A DNA stretch of 43,122 nt from JAMOQA01 sp964420365 (GTDB lineage Bacteria; Acidobacteriota; Polarisedimenticolia; J045). The notes beneath the pieces are model-generated. The model was not told the origin of the DNA and ran no database searches. It saw only the letters and a list, made by a program, of their open reading frames with translations. The number at the start of each line of letters is the position of its first letter. Position 1 is the stretch's first letter. A program made the translations under genes and the position numbers. The DNA lies in the NCBI GenBank assembly GCA_964420365.1, contig CAYQTA010000001.1, positions 1 to 43,122 of the forward strand, written 5' to 3'. Of this stretch, positions 16,202-25,100 are shown piece by piece.

Positions 16202-17368
16202 TCAGGCGAGCACCTGGTCCGGCTCCCGGGAGATGGTGGCGGGGGCGAGTTCGCGGGCGATGCGGAGGAGCCGGCGCCGCAGGTGGCCGACCCTGTCGGC
16301 GTCGAGGACCTGCTCTTCCACCAGGAGTCCGGGCTCCCGGTCCGCGAGGAGGGCGAGCACCTCCCGCTCCCGGTCGCCGAGACGGGCCGGGCCCGAGAGG
16401 GGCAGCCGCTCGAGCAGCCATCGCGCCGCCTCGTGGTCGTGCTCGCGCAGCTCCTGGCGGTTGTTCACGAGGAGCAGCATCCCGAACAGGCCCTTGAGGT
16501 CCTGCCACGTGCGGAGTCCGTCCGCGTCCCCGGGAGCCGGAGACTCCAGCTGGGCGAGCAGCCGCCGGTGCATCCGCGCGAGGGCGATCCTGTCGGCGAT
16601 CCGGATGTCGCGCGTGAGCGGACAGGAAAGCAGTTGCCCGATCGCGTCGGCGGCGCGGACGAGGCAACTCCGGGGGGGAGGCTCCCGGTCGTCCGGGTGG
16701 TCCTCGCAGAGCGCCCGGGCCACCGCGGCGTAGGCGGCCCTGATCGCCAGGGCCCGCTGGAGGTCCTGGGGGGAAGCGAGGCGGGGGCGGAGCCCCTCCG
16801 CCGCGCAGACCAGTTTCTCGAGGGCGATCGCCGCCCGCAGGAAGGCTCCCCGGGCGTGGCTCGCGTGAGCGAGGACCTCGAGCGGGTCTTCCCCGGGGTC
16901 GAGGCCGGCCAGGTCCTCCAGCCGTTCCCGCAGTTCGAGGGCGGCGATGGTCGCGAGGGGGCCCACCCGGGTCTCGTCGTTGCCCGGCACCGTGGCGGCC
17001 GACCGGGCCGGGGGCTCCATCGGGGCGGTCTCGGCGGTTTCCGGGTCCCTGCCTGCCCCGGGTTCCAGCCCGTCCTCCGCGGCCGGGCATTCCTCTCCGC
17101 CTCCTGCCGAGAACATCTCCTCGAGGGCGCCCTCGAGGTCGTCGTCCCCGGCGCCGTCCGGTTCGCCGTAGAGGGAGCCGATCCGGCCGATCACGTCCAG
17201 GGCGACCGCGAGCAGCCTGCGGGTCGCCTCCAGGTTCAGGGCGGCGGGGGCTTCCGAGAACCGCTCCGCCACCCGGTTCTCGACCTGCCGGGCGACATGG
17301 GCCAGGTCCCGCAGGCTCCACAGCAGCGTGACGACCTGCCGTGGTTCCTTCCGTGTCGTGCCGTCCAC
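16202..17368 (-). CDS. Uncharacterised helical cytoplasmic protein
   Basis: 388 residues, not recognised. No signal peptide or membrane segment. It is rich in Leu/Ala/Arg helices, with a low-complexity acidic/Pro linker at about 72-125 (containing GDDDLEGALEEMF and APMEPPARSAA) that splits an N-terminal helical part from a larger C-terminal one. The GTG at 17368 is supported by a strong AGGAGGGGGG site. Its start is 26 bp after the stop of the upstream minus-strand gene (17395-17910), so the two are likely co-transcribed. Strand choice rests on the ribosome site and the coherent reading frame; plus-strand frames over the same bases have no good start. Confidence 0.6.
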   Translation of the reverse strand: MDGTTRKEPRQVVTLLWSLRDLAHVARQVENRVAERFSEAPAALNLEATRRLLAVALDVIGRIGSLYGEPDGAGDDDLEGALEEMFSAGGGEECPAAEDGLEPGAGRDPETAETAPMEPPARSAATVPGNDETRVGPLATIAALELRERLEDLAGLDPGEDPLEVLAHASHARGAFLRAAIALEKLVCAAEGLRPRLASPQDLQRALAIRAAYAAVARALCEDHPDDREPPPRSCLVRAADAIGQLLSCPLTRDIRIADRIALARMHRRLLAQLESPAPGDADGLRTWQDLKGLFGMLLLVNNRQELREHDHEAARWLLERLPLSGPARLGDREREVLALLADREPGLLVEEQVLDADRVGHLRRRLLRIARELAPATISREPDQVLA

Positions 17369-17394
17369 CGGTCCCCCCTCCTGGCGCCGGTGGC

Positions 17395-17910
17395 TCAGCC
17401 GAGGCGCCCGGGCCCGGTTGCCGGTCCCGGAACCGCGCTCCTTGCCACCCGCAGTGCCCGGGCGAGGATTCCCGGGGGAACCGTGGCTTCGTCCCCCGGC
17501 CCGTCGTCCGGTTCCGGCACGGCCCCGTGGCCACCCCCGCGCCGGTGTCCCTGGCCGTGGGGGCGCGCGATCCCGCGGCCGTGCCGGTGGCGGGGGGGGG
17601 CGGGGTCCGCGTCATCGTGCCGCACGGCGCTTCCCGCCCGCCGGATCGTCTCTTCGAGCCCCTCCGGCACGGGTCCGAGCAGTCGCACCCGGATTCCGAG
17701 ACCGGCCGCCTCGAGGAGCGCGTTCAGCCTCTCCTCGAGCGCGGCCGTGTCCGGGGCGCCGTCCTCCGACGGGGCCGGTGGTTCCTCTTCCGGCGGCGCC
17801 GGTGCCTTCGGGGCGCCGGGAAGCTCCTCCACCGGTTCGGTTCCCGGGACGGGGGCCGGTTCGAGGCCCGGTGACGGTACGGTGGCGGGGTCCAGGGCCG
17901 GAATCCACAT
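17395..17910 (-). CDS. Uncharacterised Pro-rich protein
   Basis: 171 residues, not recognised. The first half is a Pro/Glu-rich disordered stretch (VPSPGLEPAPVPGTEP and similar). A short ordered segment follows (about 55-90, ALEERLNALLEAAGLGIRVRL). A His/Arg/Gly-rich region is next (about 100-125), then a basic helical end. The ATG at 17910 follows a GGAGGG site. It is likely co-transcribed with the gene at 16202-17368. The His-rich part might bind metal, but this is speculation. Confidence 0.5.
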   Translation of the reverse strand: MWIPALDPATVPSPGLEPAPVPGTEPVEELPGAPKAPAPPEEEPPAPSEDGAPDTAALEERLNALLEAAGLGIRVRLLGPVPEGLEETIRRAGSAVRHDDADPAPPRHRHGRGIARPHGQGHRRGGGHGAVPEPDDGPGDEATVPPGILARALRVARSAVPGPATGPGRLG

Positions 17911-18009
17911 CGCTGCACCCTCCTCGGGGACGTGCACGCGTCCCCGGTGAACGCATCGGCCCGGGACGGGAAACCTTGACCGGGCGCGGGCAGGATCGGA
18001 CCCGGCGCG

Positions 18010-18015
18010 TATATT
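18010..18015 (+). promoter_or_regulatory. -10 element, leaderless arrangement upstream of the RibD-like gene
   Basis: TATATT lies 7 nt before the ATG at 18023, with no Shine-Dalgarno. That distance would put the transcription start on or next to the A of the start codon. A TTGACC at 17976 is too far upstream to be its -35. Confidence 0.5.
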
Positions 18016-18022
18016 CGATTCC

Positions 18023-18715
18023 ATGGCCCGGGAGAGAGAGGAGCGCCCGCGGGTCGTCGCGTGCCTCGCGGCGGGGCCCGACGGGAAGATCGCCACCGTC
18101 CAGGGGGAAGCCGCCCTCGGTAGCCGGGCGGACCGCGCCCGGCTGGCGAGGTTCCGCCGGGAGGCGGACGCGATCGTCGTCGGGGCGGGGACGATCCGCC
18201 GGGAGGATCCGCCGTATCCCGCGGAGGTCACCGTCGCCGTGGTCTCCCGCAGCGGGCGGCTGCCGGTGGCCTCCAGGCTCCTCGCCGGGGAGGCGCATGC
18301 CCCGCGAATCCTGGCCGTCCCGGAGGACCTCGCCCTCGGCCTGCTCGGCCCCCTCTCCGAGGTCCGGGCGGCCGGCCGGCTCGACGTGTTGCGGGCGGGG
18401 CGGGGTGACGTGGACGTCATGGTGCTCCTCGCGGAACTCGGCCGCCGGGGTGCCCGCGAGGTCCTGCTGGAAGGGGGCGGCGAGACGCTGGCCGGTTTCC
18501 TCGCCGCCGGCGCCGTCGACGAGCTGCGCCTGACGGTCGTGCCGCGGTTGGTGGGAGGGCGCGAGGCGCCTGCGCTGGTCGGCGGCGCAGGCTGGTCCCT
18601 GGCCGAGGCGCCCCGCCTCGAGCTGCTCGAGGTGGAGCGGGACGGTGGGGAACTGTTCCTCCGGTACGCGGTGCTGCCTCCCGTTGCCGGGAGCGCGGGC
18701 GAGCCGGCGGACTGA
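18023..18715 (+). CDS. RibD C-terminal-like / dihydrofolate reductase-fold reductase
   Basis: 230 residues of the RibD reductase (DHFR-like) fold. Landmarks are VACLAAGPDGKIA (residues 11-23), the ADAIVVGAGTIRREDP substrate/NADPH motif (about 48-63), and VLLEGGGETLAGFLAAGAVDEL near 150-171. It would reduce a ribosylamino-pyrimidine to its ribitylamino form in riboflavin synthesis, using NADPH. The deaminase half of RibD is absent, so it is a stand-alone reductase whose substrate could be different. No other rib genes are adjacent. The start is leaderless-looking. The dGTPase-like gene follows 23 bp downstream. Confidence 0.82.
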   Translation: MAREREERPRVVACLAAGPDGKIATVQGEAALGSRADRARLARFRREADAIVVGAGTIRREDPPYPAEVTVAVVSRSGRLPVASRLLAGEAHAPRILAVPEDLALGLLGPLSEVRAAGRLDVLRAGRGDVDVMVLLAELGRRGAREVLLEGGGETLAGFLAAGAVDELRLTVVPRLVGGREAPALVGGAGWSLAEAPRLELLEVERDGGELFLRYAVLPPVAGSAGEPAD

Positions 18716-18725
18716 CGTCCGGGAC

Positions 18726-18731
18726 TAGAAT
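18726..18731 (+). promoter_or_regulatory. -10 element, leaderless arrangement upstream of the dGTPase-like gene
   Basis: TAGAAT lies 7 nt before the ATG at 18739. The alternative ATG at 18730 overlaps this box, and neither start has a Shine-Dalgarno. Confidence 0.45.
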
Positions 18732-18738
18732 GCGATCC

Positions 18739-19911
18739 ATGGATCCCCTTGTCGGCGCGAACGGGGCCCTCGCCCCCTGGGCCCAGCACGAGCGGGACTC
18801 CCGCGGCCGGCGCTGGCCCGAGGAGGAGCATGCGTATCGCCCGGTGTACGCCCGGGATCGGGACCGGATCATCCACTGCCGGGCGTTTCGTCGGCTCGAG
18901 TACAAGACGCAGGTCTTCGTCAACCACGAGGGGGACCACTACCGCACCCGCCTCACCCACAGCATCGAGGTCGCGCAGATCGCCCGCACCGTCGCGAGGG
19001 CCCTCGGGCTGAACGTCGACCTGGCCGAGTCCCTCGCCCTTTCCCACGACATGGGGCACGCTCCCTTCGGCCACCTGGGCGAGGAAGTCCTCGATCCCCT
19101 CCTCGCCGCGGAGGGAGGGTTCGATCACAACCGCCAGACCCTCCGGATCGTGGAACGGCTCGAGGACCGCTACCCGGACTTCCCCGGGTTGAACCTGACG
19201 TTCGAGGTGCGGGAGGGGATCGCCAAGCACTCGGGTCCGCCGGACCTCGGGCGGGTTCCCGAGGCCGCCGAGTACCTCCCGGACGTTCCCCCGCCCCTCG
19301 AGGCGCAGCTGATCGACCTGGTCGACGAGATCGCCTACGACCACCACGACCTGGACGACGGGCTCGAGTCGGGGCTCCTCGACCTGGACCGCCTGGTCGC
19401 CGAGGTTCCGATCTTCGGACGCCCGTTCCGGGAGGCCCGCGAGCGATGGCCCGCCCGGGACCCCTGGATGTGGACGAAGGTCGCCCTCCGCCGGGTGATC
19501 GACCGCATGGTCGGGGACCTGGTCGCCACGGTGCGCGAGGAGATCGCCGCGCGCGGCCTCCGCTCGGTGGACGATGTCCGGGCCCAGGGGGAGTGGATCG
19601 TCCACCTCTCTCCGGGGGTGGCGGAGGAGGCCCGGCATCTCAAGGCCTGGCTCGGCGAGAACCTCTACCGGCACTCCCGTATCCTCGCCACCAAGGATGT
19701 CTTCGCGCGCGTGCTCCGGGAGTTGTTCGAGGTGTACGTCGAGCGGCCCGGGGAGATGCCGGAGCGGTTCCGGCGCCGGGTCGAGGAGGACGGCCTGCGC
19801 CGCGTGGTCGGCGACTACGTCGCCGGCATGACGGACCGCTACGCCCTCGAGGAACACCGCCGACTCTGCGGCGGTCCCGGACCGGCGGGCGCCCCGTTCG
19901 CGACCCGCTGA
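18739..19911 (+). CDS. dGTPase-like HD-domain deoxynucleotide triphosphohydrolase
   Basis: 390 residues (393 if the ATG three codons earlier is used). HD-domain metal ligands are all present: H74 in TRLTHSIEV, the HD pair H103-D104 in LSHDMGHAPFGHLGE, and the distal aspartate in DEIAYDHHDLDD. The N-terminal DRDRIIHCRAFRRLEYKTQVF block is the hallmark of the dGTPase-like type 2 family, which hydrolyses dNTPs to deoxynucleosides and triphosphate. The length is near the family norm. The downstream start was chosen because TAGAAT overlaps the upstream ATG. It is convergent with the dehydrogenase gene (24 bp between stops). Confidence 0.92.
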   Translation: MDPLVGANGALAPWAQHERDSRGRRWPEEEHAYRPVYARDRDRIIHCRAFRRLEYKTQVFVNHEGDHYRTRLTHSIEVAQIARTVARALGLNVDLAESLALSHDMGHAPFGHLGEEVLDPLLAAEGGFDHNRQTLRIVERLEDRYPDFPGLNLTFEVREGIAKHSGPPDLGRVPEAAEYLPDVPPPLEAQLIDLVDEIAYDHHDLDDGLESGLLDLDRLVAEVPIFGRPFREARERWPARDPWMWTKVALRRVIDRMVGDLVATVREEIAARGLRSVDDVRAQGEWIVHLSPGVAEEARHLKAWLGENLYRHSRILATKDVFARVLRELFEVYVERPGEMPERFRRRVEEDGLRRVVGDYVAGMTDRYALEEHRRLCGGPGPAGAPFATR

Positions 19912-19935
19912 CGGGCCCGGCGGGCGCCGTCCCGG

Positions 19936-20979
19936 TCAGAAGCGGACGACCACCTTGCCGAGGGCGCGGCGCTCCTCGAGGTGGCGGTGCGCGGCGGGAA
20001 GTTCTTCGAAGGCGAACGTCCGCGGATCGACGACCGCGCGCAGCCGGCCGCGGGCCAGCAGGTCCGCGACCCGCAGCAGGTCGGCGCGGCGGCCCATCGT
20101 CGAGCCGAGGATCTCGAAGTTGCGGAAGAAGACGAGCCGCATGTCCGCCTCGAGGCGCGGCCCGGTGGTGGCCCCGCAGAAGACGTACCGGCCGCCGCGG
20201 CCGAGCACCCGCAGGGACGGCCCGAACGTTTCCTCGCCGACGTGGTCGAAGACGACGTCGAGGCCGTCCGGGCCCGCCCACGCCTTCACCCGTGCGACCC
20301 AGTCTTCCTCCCGGTAGTTCACCGCTTCCTCCGCGCCGAGTTCCCGGGCGAGGGCGAGCTTCTCCGGGCTGCCCGCCGTCGCGATCACCCGGGCCCCGTG
20401 GAGGCGCGCGACCTGGATGCCCGCCGAGGAGACGCCGGAGGCGGCGGCGTGAACGAGCACCCGCTCGCCGGCTCGCACCCGCGCCTTGTGGACCAGCATG
20501 TGCCAGGCGGTGAGGTAGACGAGGCCGAAGCTCGCGGCCTCCTCGAGGGAGAGCCCCTCCGGGACCGGAGCGACGTTGGCCGCGGGCAGGACGACCGCCT
20601 CCGCGGACGTACCGTCCCGGGACTCCCCGAGGATCCCGTACTCGCGGCAGTAGTTGTCCCGGCCGGCGAGACAGGACGCGCAGCGCCCGCAGGACGTGCC
20701 GGGAAGGACGAAGACCCGGGTCCCGGGCTCGATCCCCGTGACCCCCGGCCCCACCGCGTCGATCTGCCCGGCGCCGTCGGAACCCGGCACGAGCGGAAGG
20801 GGGAACCGGACGCCCGGAATCCCGCGTCGAACCCAGAGGTCCAGGTGGTTCAGGGCCATCGCCTCCATCCGGACCCGGACCTCGCCGGGGCCGGGCTCGG
20901 GAAGGGGCAGCTCCTCGAGGCGCAGGACGTCGGGGCCACCGTGTTCGCGGATGCGAAAGGCGCGGATCGTTTCGCTCAT
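19936..20979 (-). CDS. Zinc-type medium-chain dehydrogenase/reductase
   Basis: 347-residue MDR enzyme, NAD(P)-dependent alcohol dehydrogenase or quinone reductase type. The N-terminal GroES-like domain has the GSDGAGQIDAVG motif. The structural-zinc cysteines are C-x2-C-x2-C-x7-C in CGRCASCLAGRDNYC. The Rossmann segment is VLVHAAASGVSSAGIQVA, with ATAGSPEKLALA after it. The substrate cannot be predicted. The ATG at 20979 has a GAGGAGG site. A possible -10 (TATACT on the minus strand, 21039-21044) and an imperfect leader hairpin (21001-21032) lie upstream. It is divergent from the secreted protein gene at 21099. Confidence 0.9.
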   Translation of the reverse strand: MSETIRAFRIREHGGPDVLRLEELPLPEPGPGEVRVRMEAMALNHLDLWVRRGIPGVRFPLPLVPGSDGAGQIDAVGPGVTGIEPGTRVFVLPGTSCGRCASCLAGRDNYCREYGILGESRDGTSAEAVVLPAANVAPVPEGLSLEEAASFGLVYLTAWHMLVHKARVRAGERVLVHAAASGVSSAGIQVARLHGARVIATAGSPEKLALARELGAEEAVNYREEDWVARVKAWAGPDGLDVVFDHVGEETFGPSLRVLGRGGRYVFCGATTGPRLEADMRLVFFRNFEILGSTMGRRADLLRVADLLARGRLRAVVDPRTFAFEELPAAHRHLEERRALGKVVVRF

Positions 20980-21038
20980 TGCCGGACCTCCTCGCGTGAG
21001 CCCGGAACCCGGGAACTTCGCCCGGGTCCGGGCGGACG

Positions 21039-21071
21039 AGTATAGCCACCCGCGGGGGCGGGCCCTATATT
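21039..21071. promoter_or_regulatory. Divergent promoter region
   Basis: TATACT on the minus strand (21039-21044) faces the dehydrogenase gene and TATATT on the plus strand (21066-21071) faces the secreted protein gene. No strong -35 boxes are visible for either. Confidence 0.4.
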
Positions 21072-21098
21072 CGCCCCGGGAGGGAGGTGAGGACTGCC

Positions 21099-22088
21099 AT
21101 GACCCGGACGAGCCGCCCGTTTCTCGCGCTCCTGGCGTTCCTTTCCGTCGCGGTCGCCCCGGCCCGGGCGGGGGACGAGGTCCCCCTTCCCGAGGCCGAC
21201 GTGTCGGCGGTCCCGGGGAACATGGCCCTCGTCGACCTCCGGGCCTTCGAGATCCGCACGCCGGGGACCGATCCCCGCGTCCTCGTCCAGGTCCTGGTCG
21301 AGAACCGGACGCCGCGACACTACGTCGGAAAGTGGCGGGCACTGGTGCGGCGCGGACGGCGCCACGCGGTCATCGGGGAGTGCGAGGGGGAGGCGTTGCC
21401 GCGGGGCCAGGTGGCGGCCTGCGACGTCTGGATTCCCTGGGGCGCCGTGAAGGAAGGCGAGGCCCTCGAGGCGCTCCTCGACCGGAACGTCCCCGAGTTC
21501 GCCCGGTGGGACTCGGATCCCTCCGACGACGCCCGTACCGTGACGCTGAAGACCGTGCCGGAGGACGGGACCGTCCTGCGGATCGCCCGGTTCGAGGTGA
21601 CGCCCCGGATCCTCCAGGGAATGGGGGAAGTGCGGGTCCGGTTCAGCGTGGAGGGGGCCCACCTCGTCTGGCTGATCGGTGCGGGGAAGACCCCTCGCCT
21701 GCTCGGGGGACACCCGGCGGACGGCCTGCTCGAGGGAAGGACGACGGTTCGCATCAGGCGCTCGGGACCCCTGACGCTGGTCGCCCGGAACTCCCTCGGG
21801 GCGTTCGTGTACCAGACGATCCCGGTGCTGAACACCTACAGCCCGCCGAAGAAACCGGGCTGGGTGAAGAAGAGCGCCCAGGAGCTGGACGGGAAGGCGC
21901 GCGCGAGGATCCTCGACGCGGGGGTCTACGACGTCGACTCGGACGACGTGATCCTCCGGAACCTGCGGGAGTACCTGGCGGCGAAGGACTGGGCGCGGGA
22001 GTACGAGATGCTGCGCCGCCAGCACGACCGGGGGAGGCCGGTGCCGGCCAGCGTGCTCAATCCCGAGGCCCTGAAACACCGTCGCTGA
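21099..22088 (+). CDS. Secreted protein of unknown function
   Basis: 329 residues with a clear Sec signal (MTRTSRPFLALLAF..., cleavage after APARA at about residue 24). The mature part starts with a beta-rich domain (about 30-130; LVDLRAFEIRTPG, VLVENRTPRHYVGKW) that looks like an immunoglobulin-type or FxLYD-like fold. A second beta-rich part follows (about 150-260), then a charged, Lys/Arg-rich helical tail (260-329). No catalytic motif is seen. The ATG at 21099 has a GGGAGGGAGG site 11 bp upstream; a GTG at 21087 is too close to that site. It converges on the giant regulator gene with a 31-bp gap, so it is probably functionally separate. Confidence 0.72.
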   Translation: MTRTSRPFLALLAFLSVAVAPARAGDEVPLPEADVSAVPGNMALVDLRAFEIRTPGTDPRVLVQVLVENRTPRHYVGKWRALVRRGRRHAVIGECEGEALPRGQVAACDVWIPWGAVKEGEALEALLDRNVPEFARWDSDPSDDARTVTLKTVPEDGTVLRIARFEVTPRILQGMGEVRVRFSVEGAHLVWLIGAGKTPRLLGGHPADGLLEGRTTVRIRRSGPLTLVARNSLGAFVYQTIPVLNTYSPPKKPGWVKKSAQELDGKARARILDAGVYDVDSDDVILRNLREYLAAKDWAREYEMLRRQHDRGRPVPASVLNPEALKHRR

Positions 22089-22119
22089 GACCCGGGGCGC
22101 GTTCCCGTGGCCGGCCCGG

Positions 22120-25100
22120 CTAGAGGAGGCCGTGGCGGGCGAGCTTCCGGTAGAGGGTGGCGCGGCTGATCCCGAGGAGGACGGCGGCGTCCTTCTTGCG
22201 ACCCCCGGTCGCCTCGAGGGCCCGCCGCAGGCGTTCCTTCTCGTCGGCGATTTCCCCGAGGTCGGCCGTCCCGGAGGAACCCCGGGCGGGCCCCGTTGCC
22301 GGTAACCCCGCGGTACCGGTCCTCCCGGCCCCCTCGAGCGCTTCCGCGAGCTCCGGGATCGCCGCGAGGGAGCGGGCCTCGATCCGGTCGCCGTCGGAGA
22401 AGAGCAGGAGCCGGCGAACCACGTTTTCCAGCTCCCGCACGTTCCCCGGCCAGTCGTGCAGGACGAGGGCGCGGAGCACGGCCGCATCGACCTCGGGAAC
22501 GGGACGGTTCTCCTCGGCGGCGCGCCGCTCCAGGAAATGCCGGAAGAGGAGGGGGATGTCTTCCTTCCGCTCCCGCAGCGCGGGAAGGCGCACCGTGACG
22601 CCATTGAGCCGGTAGTAGAGATCCTGCCGGAACGTCCCCTCCCGGACCATCGCCGCCAGGTCCCGGTGGGTGGCGGCGACGACCCGGACGTCGACCTTGA
22701 TCGTCCGCTCGGCACCAACGGGGCGCACCTCTCCTTCCTGGAGAACCCGGAGGAGCTTCGCCTGGAGGGAAGGGCTCATGTCCCCGATCTCGTCGAGGAA
22801 GAGGGTGCCCCCGTTGGCCCGTTCGAAGAGGCCCCGGTGGTCGCTGTCCGCACCGGTGAACGCGCCGCGGGCATGGCCGAAGAGGATGCTTTCCAGGAGG
22901 GTCTCCGGGATCGCCGCGCAGTTTTCCGAGAGGAACGGGCGATCCTTGCGGCGGGAGTTGAAGTGGATCGCCCGCGCGGCCAGCTCCTTGCCCGTGCCCG
23001 ACTCCCCGAGGATCAGGACGGGGAGGTCGGCCCCGGCAACCCGCTCCAGCAGGGCGAACACCTCGCGCATCGGCCGGGAGCGGCCGACCAGTTTCCCGAA
23101 GCTGTGGGTCTCCTCGGCCACCTGCCGGTAGGCGTCCCGCTCGGCGGAGAGCTGCTCCACCAGGCGAGCGTGCTCGAGGGCGAGGGCCGCCTGGTGGGCG
23201 AGCGCCTCGAGCAGCCGCCGGTCCGCCTCGGAGAAGAGGGCCTGGTGGGTGCGCGTGTCGACGTAGAGGGCGCCGAGGATCCGGCCGCGCAGGCGCAGCG
23301 GGACGGCGAGTACCGAGCGGATCCCCAGGACCGGGGCGGAGGAGGAACGGGAGAGGGACGGGTGGTTCGGAGCGTCGACGGCGAGGACGGTGCGTCCCTG
23401 GTGAACCTCGTCGAGGAGCGTGCGAGAGATCGCGCGCAGGGCGACCCCCGGGTCGACGGTTCCGTCCTCCCCGGGGAACCCCCGGGCCGCGATCGGGTGG
23501 AACTCTCCGTCCTCGTCCTCGACGACCAGGAGGCCCCGCTCGGCACCGGTGCGCTCGACGGCCAGCTCGACGAGGCGCCGCCACAGCGGCGCCGGGTCCC
23601 CCTCGGAAGCGGCCCGCTCGGACGCCTCGTGGATCTCGGCCAGCGTGTCGGTGACCCGGGCGACCTCCTCCGCGCCCCGGTTCTCGGCAGCCCTCCTCAG
23701 GGCCGCGTCCAGCAGTCGCGCGACGTCGGGCCTGTTGAGGAACCGGGCCCGCAGCGCCGGGTCCTCGTAGCGTGCGGCCGCGGCCCGCAGCAGGCGGGCG
23801 GCGTCGGCCAGGGGGACGGCCGCCAGGTCCTCGTGGCCCATCGCGTCGTGGAGGGCGGTCCACAGCGCGAGCACCTCGAGCTGGAGCTCGAGGGCGTCGG
23901 CGAACCGGGCGAAGCCGTAGGCCAGGCTCGTGCCGGCGATCGCCAGGTCGAGGCGACCGTCCAGTTGCCAGGCCCGGGCGCGGAGCAACTGCAGTTCCGC
24001 CAGGTGGGCGATCCCGTCCTCCCGGGGCACCCGGAGGGCCCGTTCCGCCTCGGCGAGGAAGAGGTGGACCCGTTCCGCCTCCCCGGCCTCCAGGCCGACC
24101 CGGGCGAGCCCCAGGAGGGCGAGCGCCCGGGTTCGCAGGTTCCCCGCCCGGCGGCTGTCTTCCAGCACTTCCCGGAACAGGGTCTCCGCGTCCTCGAGGC
24201 GCCGCGCCTCCAGCTCGTCCCGGCCCCGGGCGAGGAGGGCGAATCGCCGCTGGGCCTCCTCCTGGATGGCCTCGGCAAGGGCGAGGGCGAGCTCGTGGTG
24301 TTCCCGCGCGGCCGCGGCGTCGTCCAGGCGGGCCCAGGCGTCTCCCAGGCAGAGCAGGCCCGAGATGCGGTAGGCCTGGAGACCGTGCCGGGTCGCTTCC
24401 TCGACCAGTTCCCGGGCGGTCGCGAGGACTTCCTCGTAGCGGCCCCGGCGCAGGAGCAGCAGGGCCAGGTTCTCGAGGGGCAGGACCAGGGGCACGGCGG
24501 CTCCCAGCTCCCGGACCCGCTCGACCATCTTCCGCCAGCACTCGGCGGCCCCGTCGTGGTGGCCGAGGAAGGTGAGGACCAGCCCCCGGTTCGAGAGGGT
24601 CATCGCCTGCCACACCGGGTCCTGGAGCTGGCCGAAGATCCGGTCGGCCCGCTCGAAGGAGGCGAGTGCCTCGCCGGCGCTGCCCTCGAGCACCTGGACC
24701 AGGGCGAAGTCCTGCAGGCAGATCGCCTCTCCCCGCGCGTCCCCCGCGCGGCGGAAGGAGACGAGTGCCCGATCGAGGTGCTCCTTGGCCCGGGTGTGGT
24801 CCCACGAGACCAGCGCGAGTCCGCCGACCAGCTTCTCGGCGAGGGCGATCGCCCTGTCGTCCCGGGCGGCCCGCGCCAGCTCGAGGGCGCGGGCGGCGAC
24901 TTCCCGGGCCTCGCCGAGGGCGTGTCGCTGCCGCAGGCGCGCCGCGAGCTGGGAGAGGGCCCGGGCCTGGGAGGCCGGTTCCCCGAGACGGGCGGCCAGG
25001 TCGGCCCAGTCGCGGCAGATCCCCTCCGCCGCCTGCCAGTCCTGGGCACGGTGCCAGGCCCGCTCGAGGAGCGGGTAGATCCGGAGCCGTTCCGGGGCGT

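Noticed and set aside
17976..18015. TTGACC and TATATT as a sigma-70 promoter pair
   Set aside because: The spacing is 28 bp, far from the usual 16-18.
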